From Coniochaeta sp. PMI_546 (taxonomy: Eukaryota; Ascomycota; Sordariomycetes; Coniochaetales; Coniochaetaceae): a stretch of DNA of 64,000 nucleotides. How positions within the stretch are numbered: the first letter of the stretch is position 1; each line of letters opens with the position of its first letter. The notes under the pieces were generated by a model. It saw only the letters and a program-made list of their open reading frames with translations, had not been told where the DNA came from and did no database searches. The stretch lies in NCBI GenBank assembly GCA_021432605.1, contig MU271149.1, positions 1,240,001-1,304,000 on the forward strand, read 5' to 3'. Shown piece after piece: positions 9,946 through 20,488 of the stretch. The position numbers were made by a program, and so were the translations under genes.

Positions 9946-12900
9946 TCACTCCTCCGTCCTAGCCATCTTCATCCTCGGCTGCCCCATACTATAATCCTCC
10001 ACAAACATCCTCCTCCGCTTGTGGCTCCTGAACCGCTCGTACTGCGCCTCGTGGCCATTGGGCGCCATCTCCGGGACCCCCACGGCCTGGTGCGGGAAGT
10101 ACCCGTCCGACAGCAGCTGCTGGCCCTCGCCCACCGTCTGCAACTTCATCGCCGGCTCGACGGCCTCGTGGCTCTGGTTGATGGCCTCCCAGTCCTGGCT
10201 GAGGTCCGTGCTGGGCGTGCGGCCGGCGACGCCGACGGGCACGCTGACCCACGACCCCTGCCGCTCCTGGCTCTCGCGGGAGGAGCACTCCGTCAGCGGC
10301 CGCGGCGAGGTGTCAGCCGAGATCGGGGTGGGGTCCTTGCTCTGCCACTGCTCGGGCTGGTTGAGCGGGTGGATCGATCCCTCCGATTTCATCGGCTGGC
10401 CCGTGATGGGGCTGTCGTGCGGCGAGGGGACGGCCCAGTCCAGCACGGAGGACTGCGTGACGTGTCTGCTGGCCGGGTTGTACTGCGGCTGTGGCTGCCA
10501 GTAGCCGGGGTGTAGCCTGTTGTCGACCGCCGGGATGGAACTGGCTGCGTTGGCGGCCGTGACCCAGCCTTGGAAGTCCTGCGGTACTTCTTCGTAGACA
10601 CCTGTGTGGTAGCCGCCGCTGGGGGCCGTGCTGGCGGCGAGGTAGGAGGAGGAGTCTGTGTCGCCCGAGGATGCAACGGACATGAAGCTCATGGACGGGT
10701 GGCGCATGTCGGCCTCCTGGACCTGTTGGCCGGCAGCGGCGTCGAAGCTCTGGTGGAAGGAGCCGTTCATGCTTGCCGTCGGCGGAGGGGTGGCGAGGCC
10801 GCCGTGGTGGTGGCTTGCGAGGATGGATAGGCCGCCTGGCCCGTTCGGCGATGTTAGAGACTGGTACATTGGCTGGCCGTTGGCGTGGTAGCCCTGCGGG
10901 ATGGGCTGGTTGCCATTGAAGGAGAAGATGCCGTTGGGGCGGTTGCTGGGGTTGTCCCAAACCGCCTGGAAGTTCTCGTTCATGCTTGCGTTGAGCTGGT
11001 GTTGGTAGCTGGGTGTTGGGGAGAGGACCGAGTCCCGCGAGAGCTGGCGGCCTGCATGTGGGCCAGACGGCACGGAGAGGGAGTTTCGCGGCGTGATCTG
11101 GCCGTGGACATTGCCGTGGGTCGGTAAAATCATCGACCGCTGCTGATGTTGCCGCGATGTTGGGTCCAGAGGAGTCAGGAACCGCCATGTACCCCTGCCT
11201 GAAGGAGCTGTCACCAGCTTGTCTTCACCTTGGTGCTTCTGGATGCTGTGGATGGTTTCGAAGGTCCACAGAAGAACGGCGCGTCTTTTCCAGGGGGTCT
11301 TGATAGCGCCATCTGTTTTGTTAGTCGGATCGGTCTCGTCCGTGTGCATTTCTGGTGGACAGGAGTAGATTTCCTGGCACATTGCGATCTGGGGTAGTAG
11401 GTCCATCTGGGTGACGTTCTTGTTCTTCTTGCCCCTTGTACGGCCCTTAGAGTTGGCTTGTGCCGCTCCCTCATCAGTCCGATCGTTGCGCGGGGACATT
11501 GGGTGAGCAGGATACTCGGCGCAGTAAGTCAGCATCCGCGCCGCAGTATCGGCAGGGAACGGCACGCTGACGACCTGTCGCCGACATCTTTGGCTCAGAC
11601 AGTCGCACCCGCGGCTGCTGTTAGTCGCGCCAGCTTCGCAGCCAGGGCGATGAACGTATAGCACCCCCATCTCGGTCTCGACGTGGGTGAGAGGCTTGTC
11701 GTTCTCACCACGGAGCAGCTCGGCGGGGCGTACCAGCCGCGTCTCCACCTTCCACCGGTGGTTCAGCAGGTGTGGCTGCTCGACGTTGATCTCGACCCAG
11801 CTGTTGAGCTCCGACTGCGCGGGGAAGTGTCTGCGCCTCTGCAATTCGAGAGTCAAGTGCATGTGCAGGAACTCGCACCGGTTTGGGTTCGGAACACCCG
11901 GCTCCTGGAGTTCACCCCCTGATTCCTCGACAGCATTGTGTAGACGCGCCGCGAGCTCAGGGAAGTCGGCATCCCACTGGCTCGAGACCTCACGGACGCA
12001 GCTACTCTCGACCTGCTCGAGGTTCTTGGTCAATTGGTGCAACAGCGTACCCGGCACCATTGCGCGCTCCTCGCGTGGCCAGGAGTCCTTGAACGCATTC
12101 TCCTTGAGATAAGGGTAGTCCTCTGGATGCGCGAGCTCGTCACCAGTGGTAGGATTGGTTGCCGTGAACGTTGCTTCGCCAGGGTTGCCGTCCTCATCAG
12201 GCGGAGCTTCGTGGGCGGTGACGACATAGTCGGCGTGCGCGACGAAGATCCAACATCTCCTCGGCCGTACGCTAACGAGCTGCTCGTCTGCCAACAGCTG
12301 CGCAAAATACTCGTAGTTTGGCCGCTCGGCCGGCAGACGGTTCTCGTTTACCAAGGAGTAAATGACTGGGTGCAACCCGAGGTTGTCGGTGGCGTCCAAA
12401 TCCTTGCCGCCTGCAAGGCTTTTGCTTGCATCCGCTCCGGACGACTTGATGACTTTTCCTTTGCTGGTGAAGAAGAAGTGGTCTGTAAGGGAGAAAAAGC
12501 GTTGGTTAGCCCCGTGCGCGTATGCAAGCCCTTCGGTCGAAGTTGCACAAAGGGATAGGGTAAGCGCCAACAAGCCACGAATGCAGCCAGCGTCAAGAAC
12601 AAACAATGAATCTGCAGGATGCAGTGCGACAGCTCGGAGTCTTCACGTGGCCGCTTCGCGCCCGAAACCGAAACCTTTGGCGGGGATGGTTCCAACTTAC
12701 AGCATGGTATGCCCTTGAAGAAGCCTTTGAGGACTTGAATATGGCTTGATACCTTCTTGCGACCCTTGCCCTTCTTCTTGGGATCAGTTTCCCTGCGATC
12801 CATGACCAGCCAGAGCTCAGGGTCTGGTGCTACGCCTGGCGGAAGGCTCTCAAGGTAGGCGAACCATAGGTACCGCTCGATTAGCTCGTTGCGACCGTAC

Positions 12901-13603
12901 TGTTTGAACTCGCCGTCTTCCTTCTTGCCGACCTTCTTCTTGCCCATGGTCAGGGGAATCAGAAGCAGGGCTATGATTGGAAACAAAGTCAGCACTGGAC
13001 CGTGTCATGAGGGCGTTGTTGGGGCAGGCTAGGTCTCTTACCGTCAAGACAGGCAGCCTCCAGTACGTCCGGCCATACTTGCTGCTTCTTGTCGCTGCGT
13101 GCGCATGCAGAGCCGTTCGCCTTGTCCTCGTCCTGCTTCTTCCTGTAGTTGGCGAACTGTGGTGCGCGAACCATTGGATTCCGTGTCATCATTAGAAGTG
13201 TTGTGGGTGCGCGAGGGTAATACTGGGAGGAGACATGGTGACTACGTCTCCTGTCCGGCACTCTCGCGCCGGACGGAACAGCTTGTTGTCCATAGACAGA
13301 ACTGAAAGCCTGCGACGGGATGATAGGCGGTGTTGGTATTGACGATTGTATTGAGGTGTATGCGTCTAGATGTTGTTGCTGTTGCTGATGATGTTGGCTG
13401 CTGTTGTATGGCGGACCTGTGGACGGTAATGTGGGAGTATGTCGTAACTGTGCATTGCCGTTGGACTCCTCCAGGGGCTGCCTCGGAGCGCCGGCGCCCG
13501 GCATGCTGTAGCTCCTCTCATACCGCTGGTAGTCTGAGTGTGGAGCGAAGCATGACGGTGCATTAGGGGGGGGTCTTGTAGATAGCTCCATCATTGTCCT
13601 CAT
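9946..13603 (-). CDS. TEA/ATTS-domain transcription factor (AbaA/TEC1 superfamily)
   Basis: Model of 1122 residues in three exons: 13603-13042, 12970-12701 and 12482-9946. The joins give an unbroken frame. The TEA domain spans about 176-274: the first helix (VWPDVLEAACLDALLLIP) crosses intron 1, followed by YGRNELIERYLWFAYLE and KVSSHIQVLKGFFKG. TEA proteins bind DNA and control development in fungi (AbaA in conidiation, Tec1 in filamentation). Here about two dozen extra residues separate GRNELI from KVSSHIQ. A poly-Gln tract (about residues 75-80) and a large conserved-looking middle region (about 280-640) precede a Gln/Ser/Pro-rich tail ending in a basic SHKRRRMF patch. AbaA orthology is uncertain because the rest of the protein does not resemble Aspergillus AbaA. 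The start could also be the Met at 13732; intron 2 (218 nt) might hide a small exon. Confidence 0.85.
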
Positions 13604-14543
13604 GCAATGGAACGTAGAGCTAGGAAAGAATGGCAGTGGCGACAGGCAATGCTTCACTTCACGGTATGTGTGATGATTCCTCTGTGAAAGAAAAAGCTTT
13701 GGAAGGAATGGGACCCTCGAGTCTGGTCGCAAGCTAAAGGACGGAAACGAGAGGTATGCTGAGTATCCAGGAACAACTGCTCAGGCATGAAAGAGGAGAA
13801 TGCCATATCTTATAACCCAGGAGGCATGTGTGGACATCACATATCCTCTCTCCCATTGTTACTGACGACCCTACATAGCTATGGGTGAATCACCCGCTTT
13901 CCCGCCCTGGTCGGTTGGCATGACTTCTGCAACACTTACTCCAGGGCGGACAGCCGACCACATGGTGATGTGGGGGGGAAGGCAAGGTTCGACGCTGTCA
14001 TGGACACCATGCCCACCTTCCCATCTTTGCTTGCTTGCAGAAGAACAGACGTTTAGGAGCTAGCAAGTAGTACAATGCTACTCCGCATTTACGGGCGCAT
14101 CTGCCACAACAGGGGGGATGCGGCCTAGATCAGCAGAGACTGAAGGGTGGGTTGTTGGTGGGGAGGGGTTGACGGCGACGGTCCGGAGGGTTGTGAGAAA
14201 AGATCGAGTGTGATGACTAGTGCCACCGGCATGCGAACAGATTAGCCTCACACAAGAGGTGATCGCGGTGGATAAGGTACAACACTAGAGCCGAAATGTA
14301 GATATCCAAGGTGTGGGTCGAGGCTGAAAGCGTTCAAGGGTGGTAGGGGTGGTTGAACTTGCGCGCTCCCTGCAAAGGGATGCCGAGTTGCTATTGACCT
14401 CTTCTGCATCAACCCTCTGTGCATCAGCCCTTTCTGCACCAACCCTGCCCCTGTCCTTGGGGGAATCTGAGCACAGGGCAAACAAACAGACACTAAAAAA
14501 CTTGTTGACAGTATTGATATTGGTGCTAGTTCTTCATCAAATG
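13604..14543. other. Intergenic region between TEA gene promoter and mrd1 3' end
   Basis: Contains the upstream region of the TEA factor and the mrd1 3' UTR, both on the minus strand. The TEA reading frame stays open upstream to a Met at 13732. I see no further gene. Confidence 0.5.
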
Positions 14544-17336
14544 TCATGCCTCATCTTCATCCCCAGTGTCTCCAATATTGACCCTCTGCCTGCCTCTCCC
14601 TGTGAGTTGTTGCAATGTGACCTTGTTGACCTGTCCGCCTATCTTCTTCTGCATTTTAGCGATCTCCTCCTCAGCATCAATAGCCTCGGCCTCAGCAAAG
14701 TCGAGTACAAGTTTTCGACCCAGCAGGTGGGTATCCTTGAGAGCATTAAGAGCGTTTTCGGCCTCGCGCGGCGTAGTGAACTCCGCAAAGGCAAAGCCTC
14801 GCGATGTGGAGTTGAACTTTTTAGGCACACGAACTGAACGGAGCTGGCCATAAGTACCAAAAAGCGCACGGACATCCTTCTTGGACGCCTCGAACGGGAG
14901 GTTCTTGACGACGATCTTCGTCCTTTGTCCGGCGGCTTTCTTGGCAACGTCCTCCCGTCTGCGTTCCTCCGCTGCATCGAGGCCCTTGTGGGAGGCCTTG
15001 ACAGAGAGGACGTGCCCATCTAGTACGTAACCATCCATGACCTTGAGAGCGGCTTGGGCTTGCTCTTTTGAGCGGAATTCCACAAAACCGAAGCCCATGC
15101 TGAGGATTTGTCCCGGCTTCTTGGGATCGACCTTGGTCTTCACCCGAGCTGACACGAAACCATCAAGGGGTCTGAATGTCTCTGCGAGTTGCTCAGTAGT
15201 CGTCTTGAAGTCGAGGTTCTTCACGAAGAGTGACGAAGTCTCAAGCCGAAGATCTGTCTCGTCATCGCGTTCCAGTAGCTCAGTAACCGACACCTTCTGG
15301 ACACCGGCGGGGCGATCATCCTTAGCGGATGGCAGAGTGGATTCTGTGAAGAGATTCTTGGGCGCCTTCTCCAAGAAGAGAACCGAGTTCTCGATGCGCC
15401 GATATGCCAACCTCGCAAAGGCCGTCTTAGCGTGGGCCGGCTGCACGAACTGTACAATAGCAATTGTCCCGCTCGGGGGCATTAGGACTCGCAACACGGT
15501 CCCAAACTCTTCAAACATCTTCCTGAGTTCTTCAATGTTAGTCCCGAAAGGGAAGTTCTTGACCAGGATAGCAGTATCGCCCCTCTGGTGAGACCTGAAG
15601 GCATTGAGGTCGACGCCATTGGCGGCGAAGTAAGCCTTAGTCTCTTGAATAATTGAAGTCTCAGCTATCGCTTGTCTCACTGCCGCGTCGGCGGAGGTAG
15701 GATCAAGCAGTTCTGACTTGGAGACGCCGAGGCGATCCGCCACCGACGCGTTGACCGCGTCCTGGTTCATGTAGAGAGAATTCCAGTTGAATGTGTTTGA
15801 CGCCGCCTCCGCCTTCTTTCGGATGAGATTCTGCTTCTTGAGGGGCAATTTTGAAATTGCGAACTCGTCAAGTTGATTCTCCCTTTTATGGGCTGCAGGA
15901 AGCACGTGCATAATCCGACCTTGAAAAGTTGTACCATCTGCTTGTTGGAATGCCATGAGAGCAGCAGATGGGTCTTCATAGAGCACCAACGCGTAGCCCT
16001 TGCTCTTACCTTGGCTGTCAACTGGGAGATGGACCTGCAAGCTGTATTAGCAGATATTACAGAGCAAATGTTTATGTTCTCGTGCAACAATTCAAAGTCT
16101 TGTCCAAAGTTCAGAAAACTCGAAGCATCTACTAAAATACTGAGCCCAAGTTCGCATCATTTACCAACTGTGGGTATAAGATGTCCCTATCATGGATTCA
16201 TCATGTTGACAAGGCGCAAGCCAGCTGGAAGGGAGAAATTACGATGACGTTGTTTACATACCTCTTCGATGGCGCCGAACTTTTCGAAACGCGTTCTCAG
16301 GTTGTCTTCTGTGGCAGTGTATGGAAGGTTCCTGACGAACAATCGTGCGGTTTTCTGAATCAGAGTCTCGGCCGTGTCTCCATCCTCTGGCTCCGCCGGC
16401 TCTTCCGGGTGGTCAACATCGATGTCTTGGACGGGTTGATCCTCTTCTGTGCTCGGCCCGGCGGTGGTTGGAATTTGCAGGGGGGCGCCACCCACGACAG
16501 GAGCACTTCGAGCAACAAAACTGGGATCGTCCGGATCAACGAGGTCCAGGAGGCGATTCGTACGCGATCTTAACCAGTCATCGTCGGTCGCTCCGGTAGG
16601 GGGTGCTTCCTCCACCATTTCGGGAGTAGGAACTTCTGGCAGAGTTTCAGATTGGGGAAGCGGCATATTTTCGTCGTGTGCAACAACTGGCGCCTCCTTA
16701 GGTACCTCCTTGGGCCCCTTGGCGGGTATCTCCTCGTACTCGCCATCACTCTCATCTTCAACTGGCGGAGGTGCCATCTCTACGTCGCCAGACACGCCGA
16801 TGTCCTCGCGCAGCTTCTTGGAAGCATGCTTTGGGTCCATGACCTCCAGAAACTCTTGAAGCTTGGGGTCAGCCTCGTCTAGGTCATCTCGTTTCCGCTT
16901 CTTGAGGGCAGGGTCTTCGCTTGGTGGCGTGAGTGGTGCATGCTTCTCTCGAGTAGAAGGCTTGGTAGAGGCAGGAGTGGAGGCAGAGTTCGAGGTAGGA
17001 TGGATCTTTCTGACACTGGGCAGTTCCGGGTCGGTAATCTGGAATCGGTCAATTCTTGACATTCAGTGCATGAAACCAGTGTAAGCTGATACTCACAGGC
17101 CTGGCCACCTCGACCGCTATCCTCGACATGCGGATGTAGGAGCGGTTGAAGTATTTGACAGCTTTGGCCGCATCTTCGGGGGTCTTGTAACCGACATAAC
17201 CTATTCGCCGCTTGGGGATGAGTTTGATGTCCGTGATCTCTCGTCCTTTGCTTGAGAAGTGCTTGCGGAAGTCGACCTCGTTTATGTTTGGTGGCAGGTT
17301 CCTCACAAAGATGCGGGACGACTCTAATGACTCCAT
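14544..17336 (-). CDS. mrd1: Multiple RNA-binding domain protein Mrd1 (RBM19)
   Basis: 835-residue protein in three exons: 17336-17097, 17038-16262 and 16034-14544. All joins are phase 0. It carries five RNA recognition motifs: RRM1 about 8-80 (RIFVRNLPPNINEVDF), RRM2 about 310-390 (LFVRNLPYTATEDNL, interrupted by intron 2), RRM3 about 493-565 (ILVKNFPFGTNIEEL), RRM4 about 605-690 (LFVKNLDFKTTTEQL) and RRM5 about 710-790 (IVVKNLPFEASKKDV). An acidic and lysine-rich linker separates RRM1 and RRM2. This arrangement and length match Mrd1, the nucleolar factor of the 90S pre-ribosome needed for cleavage of pre-rRNA at A0-A2. The start is the Met that gives the family N-terminus MESLESSRIFVRN; the frame is open 27 codons further upstream. 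Divergent from the LC8 gene. Confidence 0.97.
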
Positions 17337-18168
17337 GATACGGGTTGCTAATGCCCCTGAAACTTCGGTTCTGGGATGAAGTTGTGTGTTGATGTAAATA
17401 ATAAAGTCGCTTTCCAAGGCCTCAAATTTTGCCCTTTTTCACTGCTTTTTACAAAACTCCACTCTGCAAAAGCTCAATATTTCTCAACACCTTATCTTAT
17501 CTCCTCGTGATCAGCATCCCCTGGCAGCGGTACCGAGGTCAGTACAAACTGTACATGCCTTACCTTAGTAAGGTGAGCATGTGGGGCCTCTTATGTCTCC
17601 CCACGTTTTCCACAAGCAGGCAGGCATCAAGGTACGCATTTTTGGTGGGATGGGTTGTGGTCTGTGCGTGCTGCCTTCTCCAATTGTTGCTCAATTGACG
17701 ATTGACCTTACCAGCCCAACGAACTCGTGACAGCATCCCAACGTTAATACCTGCTCCAAACTTCTTTTTTATGTTACCAAACCGCTCCAGCTGCTCAATT
17801 GCACTCTCGTAGAAGCGACAAGGGACAAGGCCTACCTTATATCACAGTCCATATAATATTCCCTCTCTTTGTTTTTGCGCCAGAGAACGGGTCAAAACAC
17901 ATTGTCATACCTAGCACAACTGGAGCTGCATGTGAGTCCTCTGCAGCCCCCTCGACCCCTGCAAGCTAGAAAGGGGGCCCTCTTTTCTGTGGCCGCCCTC
18001 CACGACCTCACTTCTCGAGGAAACAACAACAAGAACATCCCTGAGATCGAAGACTAAGCAGAGCCTGCGCACCGCGCATCTAGACCACAGCCACTAATCG
18101 ACATCAGGAGATTCATCTTCTGTTTCTGATTGTCCATCCATCGATCCTCACTCAGACCATTCTTGACA
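17337..18168. promoter_or_regulatory. Divergent promoter region mrd1 / LC8
   Basis: The 832 bp serve mrd1 leftwards and the dynein light chain rightwards. An RRPE-like CAAAATTTGA (read towards mrd1) lies at 17422-17431, about 86 nt upstream of the mrd1 ATG. An imperfect palindrome built on ACCTTA/TAAGGT occupies 17553-17582. Short open frames here show no protein motif. Confidence 0.55.
17422..17431 (-). promoter_or_regulatory. RRPE-like element upstream of mrd1
   Basis: CAAAATTTGA read in the direction of mrd1. The A4T3 core resembles the ribosomal RNA processing element of yeast. The identical 10-mer, in the same orientation relative to the gene, lies upstream of nan1 at 48410-48419. Function is inferred from this sharing. 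Confidence 0.4.
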
Positions 18169-19010
18169 ATGTCGGCCGATGCGCCTGGTAGGCCCAGCAC
18201 CTCCCCCGGACCGCGGGAGAAGCTCGAGGGTAAGCAGTGTTGGAGTTTCCGGCCGTATCTTTTGGTGATGGCTCTAGCAGTCCGCATCTGTTATCCGTGT
18301 GAAGCAATGGGCTGACAGAACACTGGATGACCAGCACAGATCAAGTCGGCAGACATGGTATGGCGACTAGCTCGCCCAAAACCGACGTCTCGTCACTTTT
18401 GGCTAATCACATCCACAGACCGACGACATGCAATCTGAAGCTATCGAAGTCGGTACGTGATGCTGCCGGCAGCCCGGAATATCCAAATCGCAGACGAGGA
18501 GAGGCTAAGGCTAAAATGGACATGTCGCAGCTCAGGAAGCGATGGCCAAGTTCACGATTGAGAAGGTACGTGGAGCGAAGAGTCTTCAGCGGGACGAGTC
18601 GTGGAATGCTGTGGATCGGTCGATCCAGTCGCGATGGTGGGCACTGAGCTAACCCTCTTGGCCGAAAAGGATATCGCACAACACATCAAGAAGACGGTAC
18701 GGATACAGACCCACGGGCAACATTCCTGTGCCCGTCATACTCTATCCTATTCGGGAAATGCTTGCAGGACTCTGACATGACAAAATATCACCAGTTCGAC
18801 GAGAGGAAGGGCCCGACATGGCATTGCATCGTGGGACGCAACTTTGGAAGTTTTGTGACGCATGGTAAAGTTGACCCTCTTCTCCGAGCATGGCCACGGT
18901 TACCATACCCCCTCTGATGATCTCCGACTAACATATGCGCGGTAGAAACGAAGCACTTCATCTACTTCTACCTCGGACACTGCGCCATTCTGCTCTTCAA
19001 GACGCAATAA
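18169..19010 (+). CDS. Dynein light chain LC8 (DYNLL type)
   Basis: 103-residue protein in seven tiny exons: 18169-18229, 18335-18357, 18419-18452, 18533-18565, 18670-18696, 18795-18864 and 18947-19010. All joins keep frame and rebuild the LC8 chain: [38 protein letters not shown] and [22 protein letters not shown]8 is a homodimeric hub that binds short linear motifs, including those of the dynein intermediate chain, and also works outside dynein. A Pro/Ser-rich N-terminal extension of about 20 residues ([17 protein letters not shown]) precedes the conserved domain; LC8 proteins themselves are about 90 residues. The acceptor of exon 2 was taken as the ccag before CACAG because only that frame gives AQIKSADM. 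The gene is very intron-dense: six introns over 842 bp. Confidence 0.96.
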
Positions 19011-20488
19011 TCTCAAAGGTCCGGAAGAGGTCGTGGCTGCTTGGTCATTACGGCCGTGACCGTGGCTGCTGTGGTTGTGGCCATCGTGGACTCGACCGCT
19101 GAGCTGCCACCGCGCCTTCGCCTTAGCAGCTTAGCGCCTCCCAGAGGTTGAGGCTGGTGATCCAGAATCGAGGCTCGTCGGGTTCCCCGAGCATATGTCC
19201 TCTAGCTTATAGCGATACCGAAAGCAGAGGGGGGATCGAGTGAGACATAAGAGGGTTGCTGTTCCTGGCGATTGTGGGTTGTGTATACTACTAGATAGCA
19301 CGAAGGAATGGAGTCGAGTTTACGTCCCTCTTACATGATACTGTTGATGGACTCTCGCCCATGATCTGCGCCCCAACCAGATCGGGGATGCAGGGACTGC
19401 ATCGATCTGTGTTCGCCACAGGGGGCATCGCTGTTCGCCGACCATCTACATCTACCTAGCGGATCCCCATCCGTCTCTGTCCGTCTCGCGCCAAAAGCTC
19501 CTCCTCAGGAATGCTGATGTCTGAGCGCTCGTCGTCGGGGGGCTTGGCACGCCGGATTCGCTGTCTCAGGCACTCCTTTGTTCGGCTTGTCGATCGACGT
19601 TAACCGCGTCGACCATTTCCCAACCGAGCTGATACCTAAATACGTACTAGACAGGTTCGTTCCACGGGTCGACCTCTCCGATGGCCGTGATTTGTCGCCT
19701 TCACATATCTCCTGCTACTGATTGCGACTTGATGTCATGATCTGCCGCTTGTCTCAACGCCATATGGGCTTGATGATGGCGGATTGTGACCCTACTGCCT
19801 CCCGAGTCCTGTTGTACCTGCATGGGTATTGGATATGCAGTGCCACACTATCAACACCTTTACATCATGTGTGACGGCTCTTACCGGACCATGGCCTTCT
19901 TCTTGTTTCGGCAGAATCAGCTGATCGCTGCCCATGTTCAGACGAGGATACGCACGTAGGTACAGGCACGATAGGTTCCAGGAATCACCAGTTTGGGAGC
20001 AACAAGTTGTTGGTCTCATTCAATTTCAAATCCATTTTTCGAGTGAACTGATGCTAACCGTGCTGCAGCAAGAGCTCTGGTATCGTCGGTACATGTAAAA
20101 TCCAACCAGAAAACGCCTAATGCCATGATGCCATCCATGATGCCCCTTGACCAAACCAATGGGATCAAATGGGGCCTTCCTGGGTGATGCCCCTTAATCA
20201 GAGCATCGACCCAAGACAGGCTGATCCTGCGCTGCTGCCTTGAGAAGACCGACAGGATACTCGAGTCTACCTCACCATTTTGTTGATACGTGTGAAAGCC
20301 AACTCGTATCCAGACCATGAAAACAACGCTGTTATGCAATGTGGACTAGCTTGAAGCCATCCATTCCGTCGTAAAACCGTGAAGATGCAAGCCGCTTCTG
20401 TGTACGCAACCTCTGGCCCCCCTTTTCCCTTCCTTCACCACCTCCTTATCCCTGTGGTGGCCTGATATCAATCGTCTCCTCCAATGCC
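19011..20488. other. Convergent intergenic region LC8 / ELL
   Basis: Should hold the 3' UTRs of the LC8 gene (+) and of ELL (-). Short minus-strand open frames (75 and 107 codons near 19792-20339) have no recognisable motif. I see no RNA gene or repeat. Confidence 0.5.

Noticed and set aside
10019-11188. Several long open frames on both strands within the TEA gene
   Set aside because: Shadows of GC-rich exon 3 of the TEA factor; no motif of their own.
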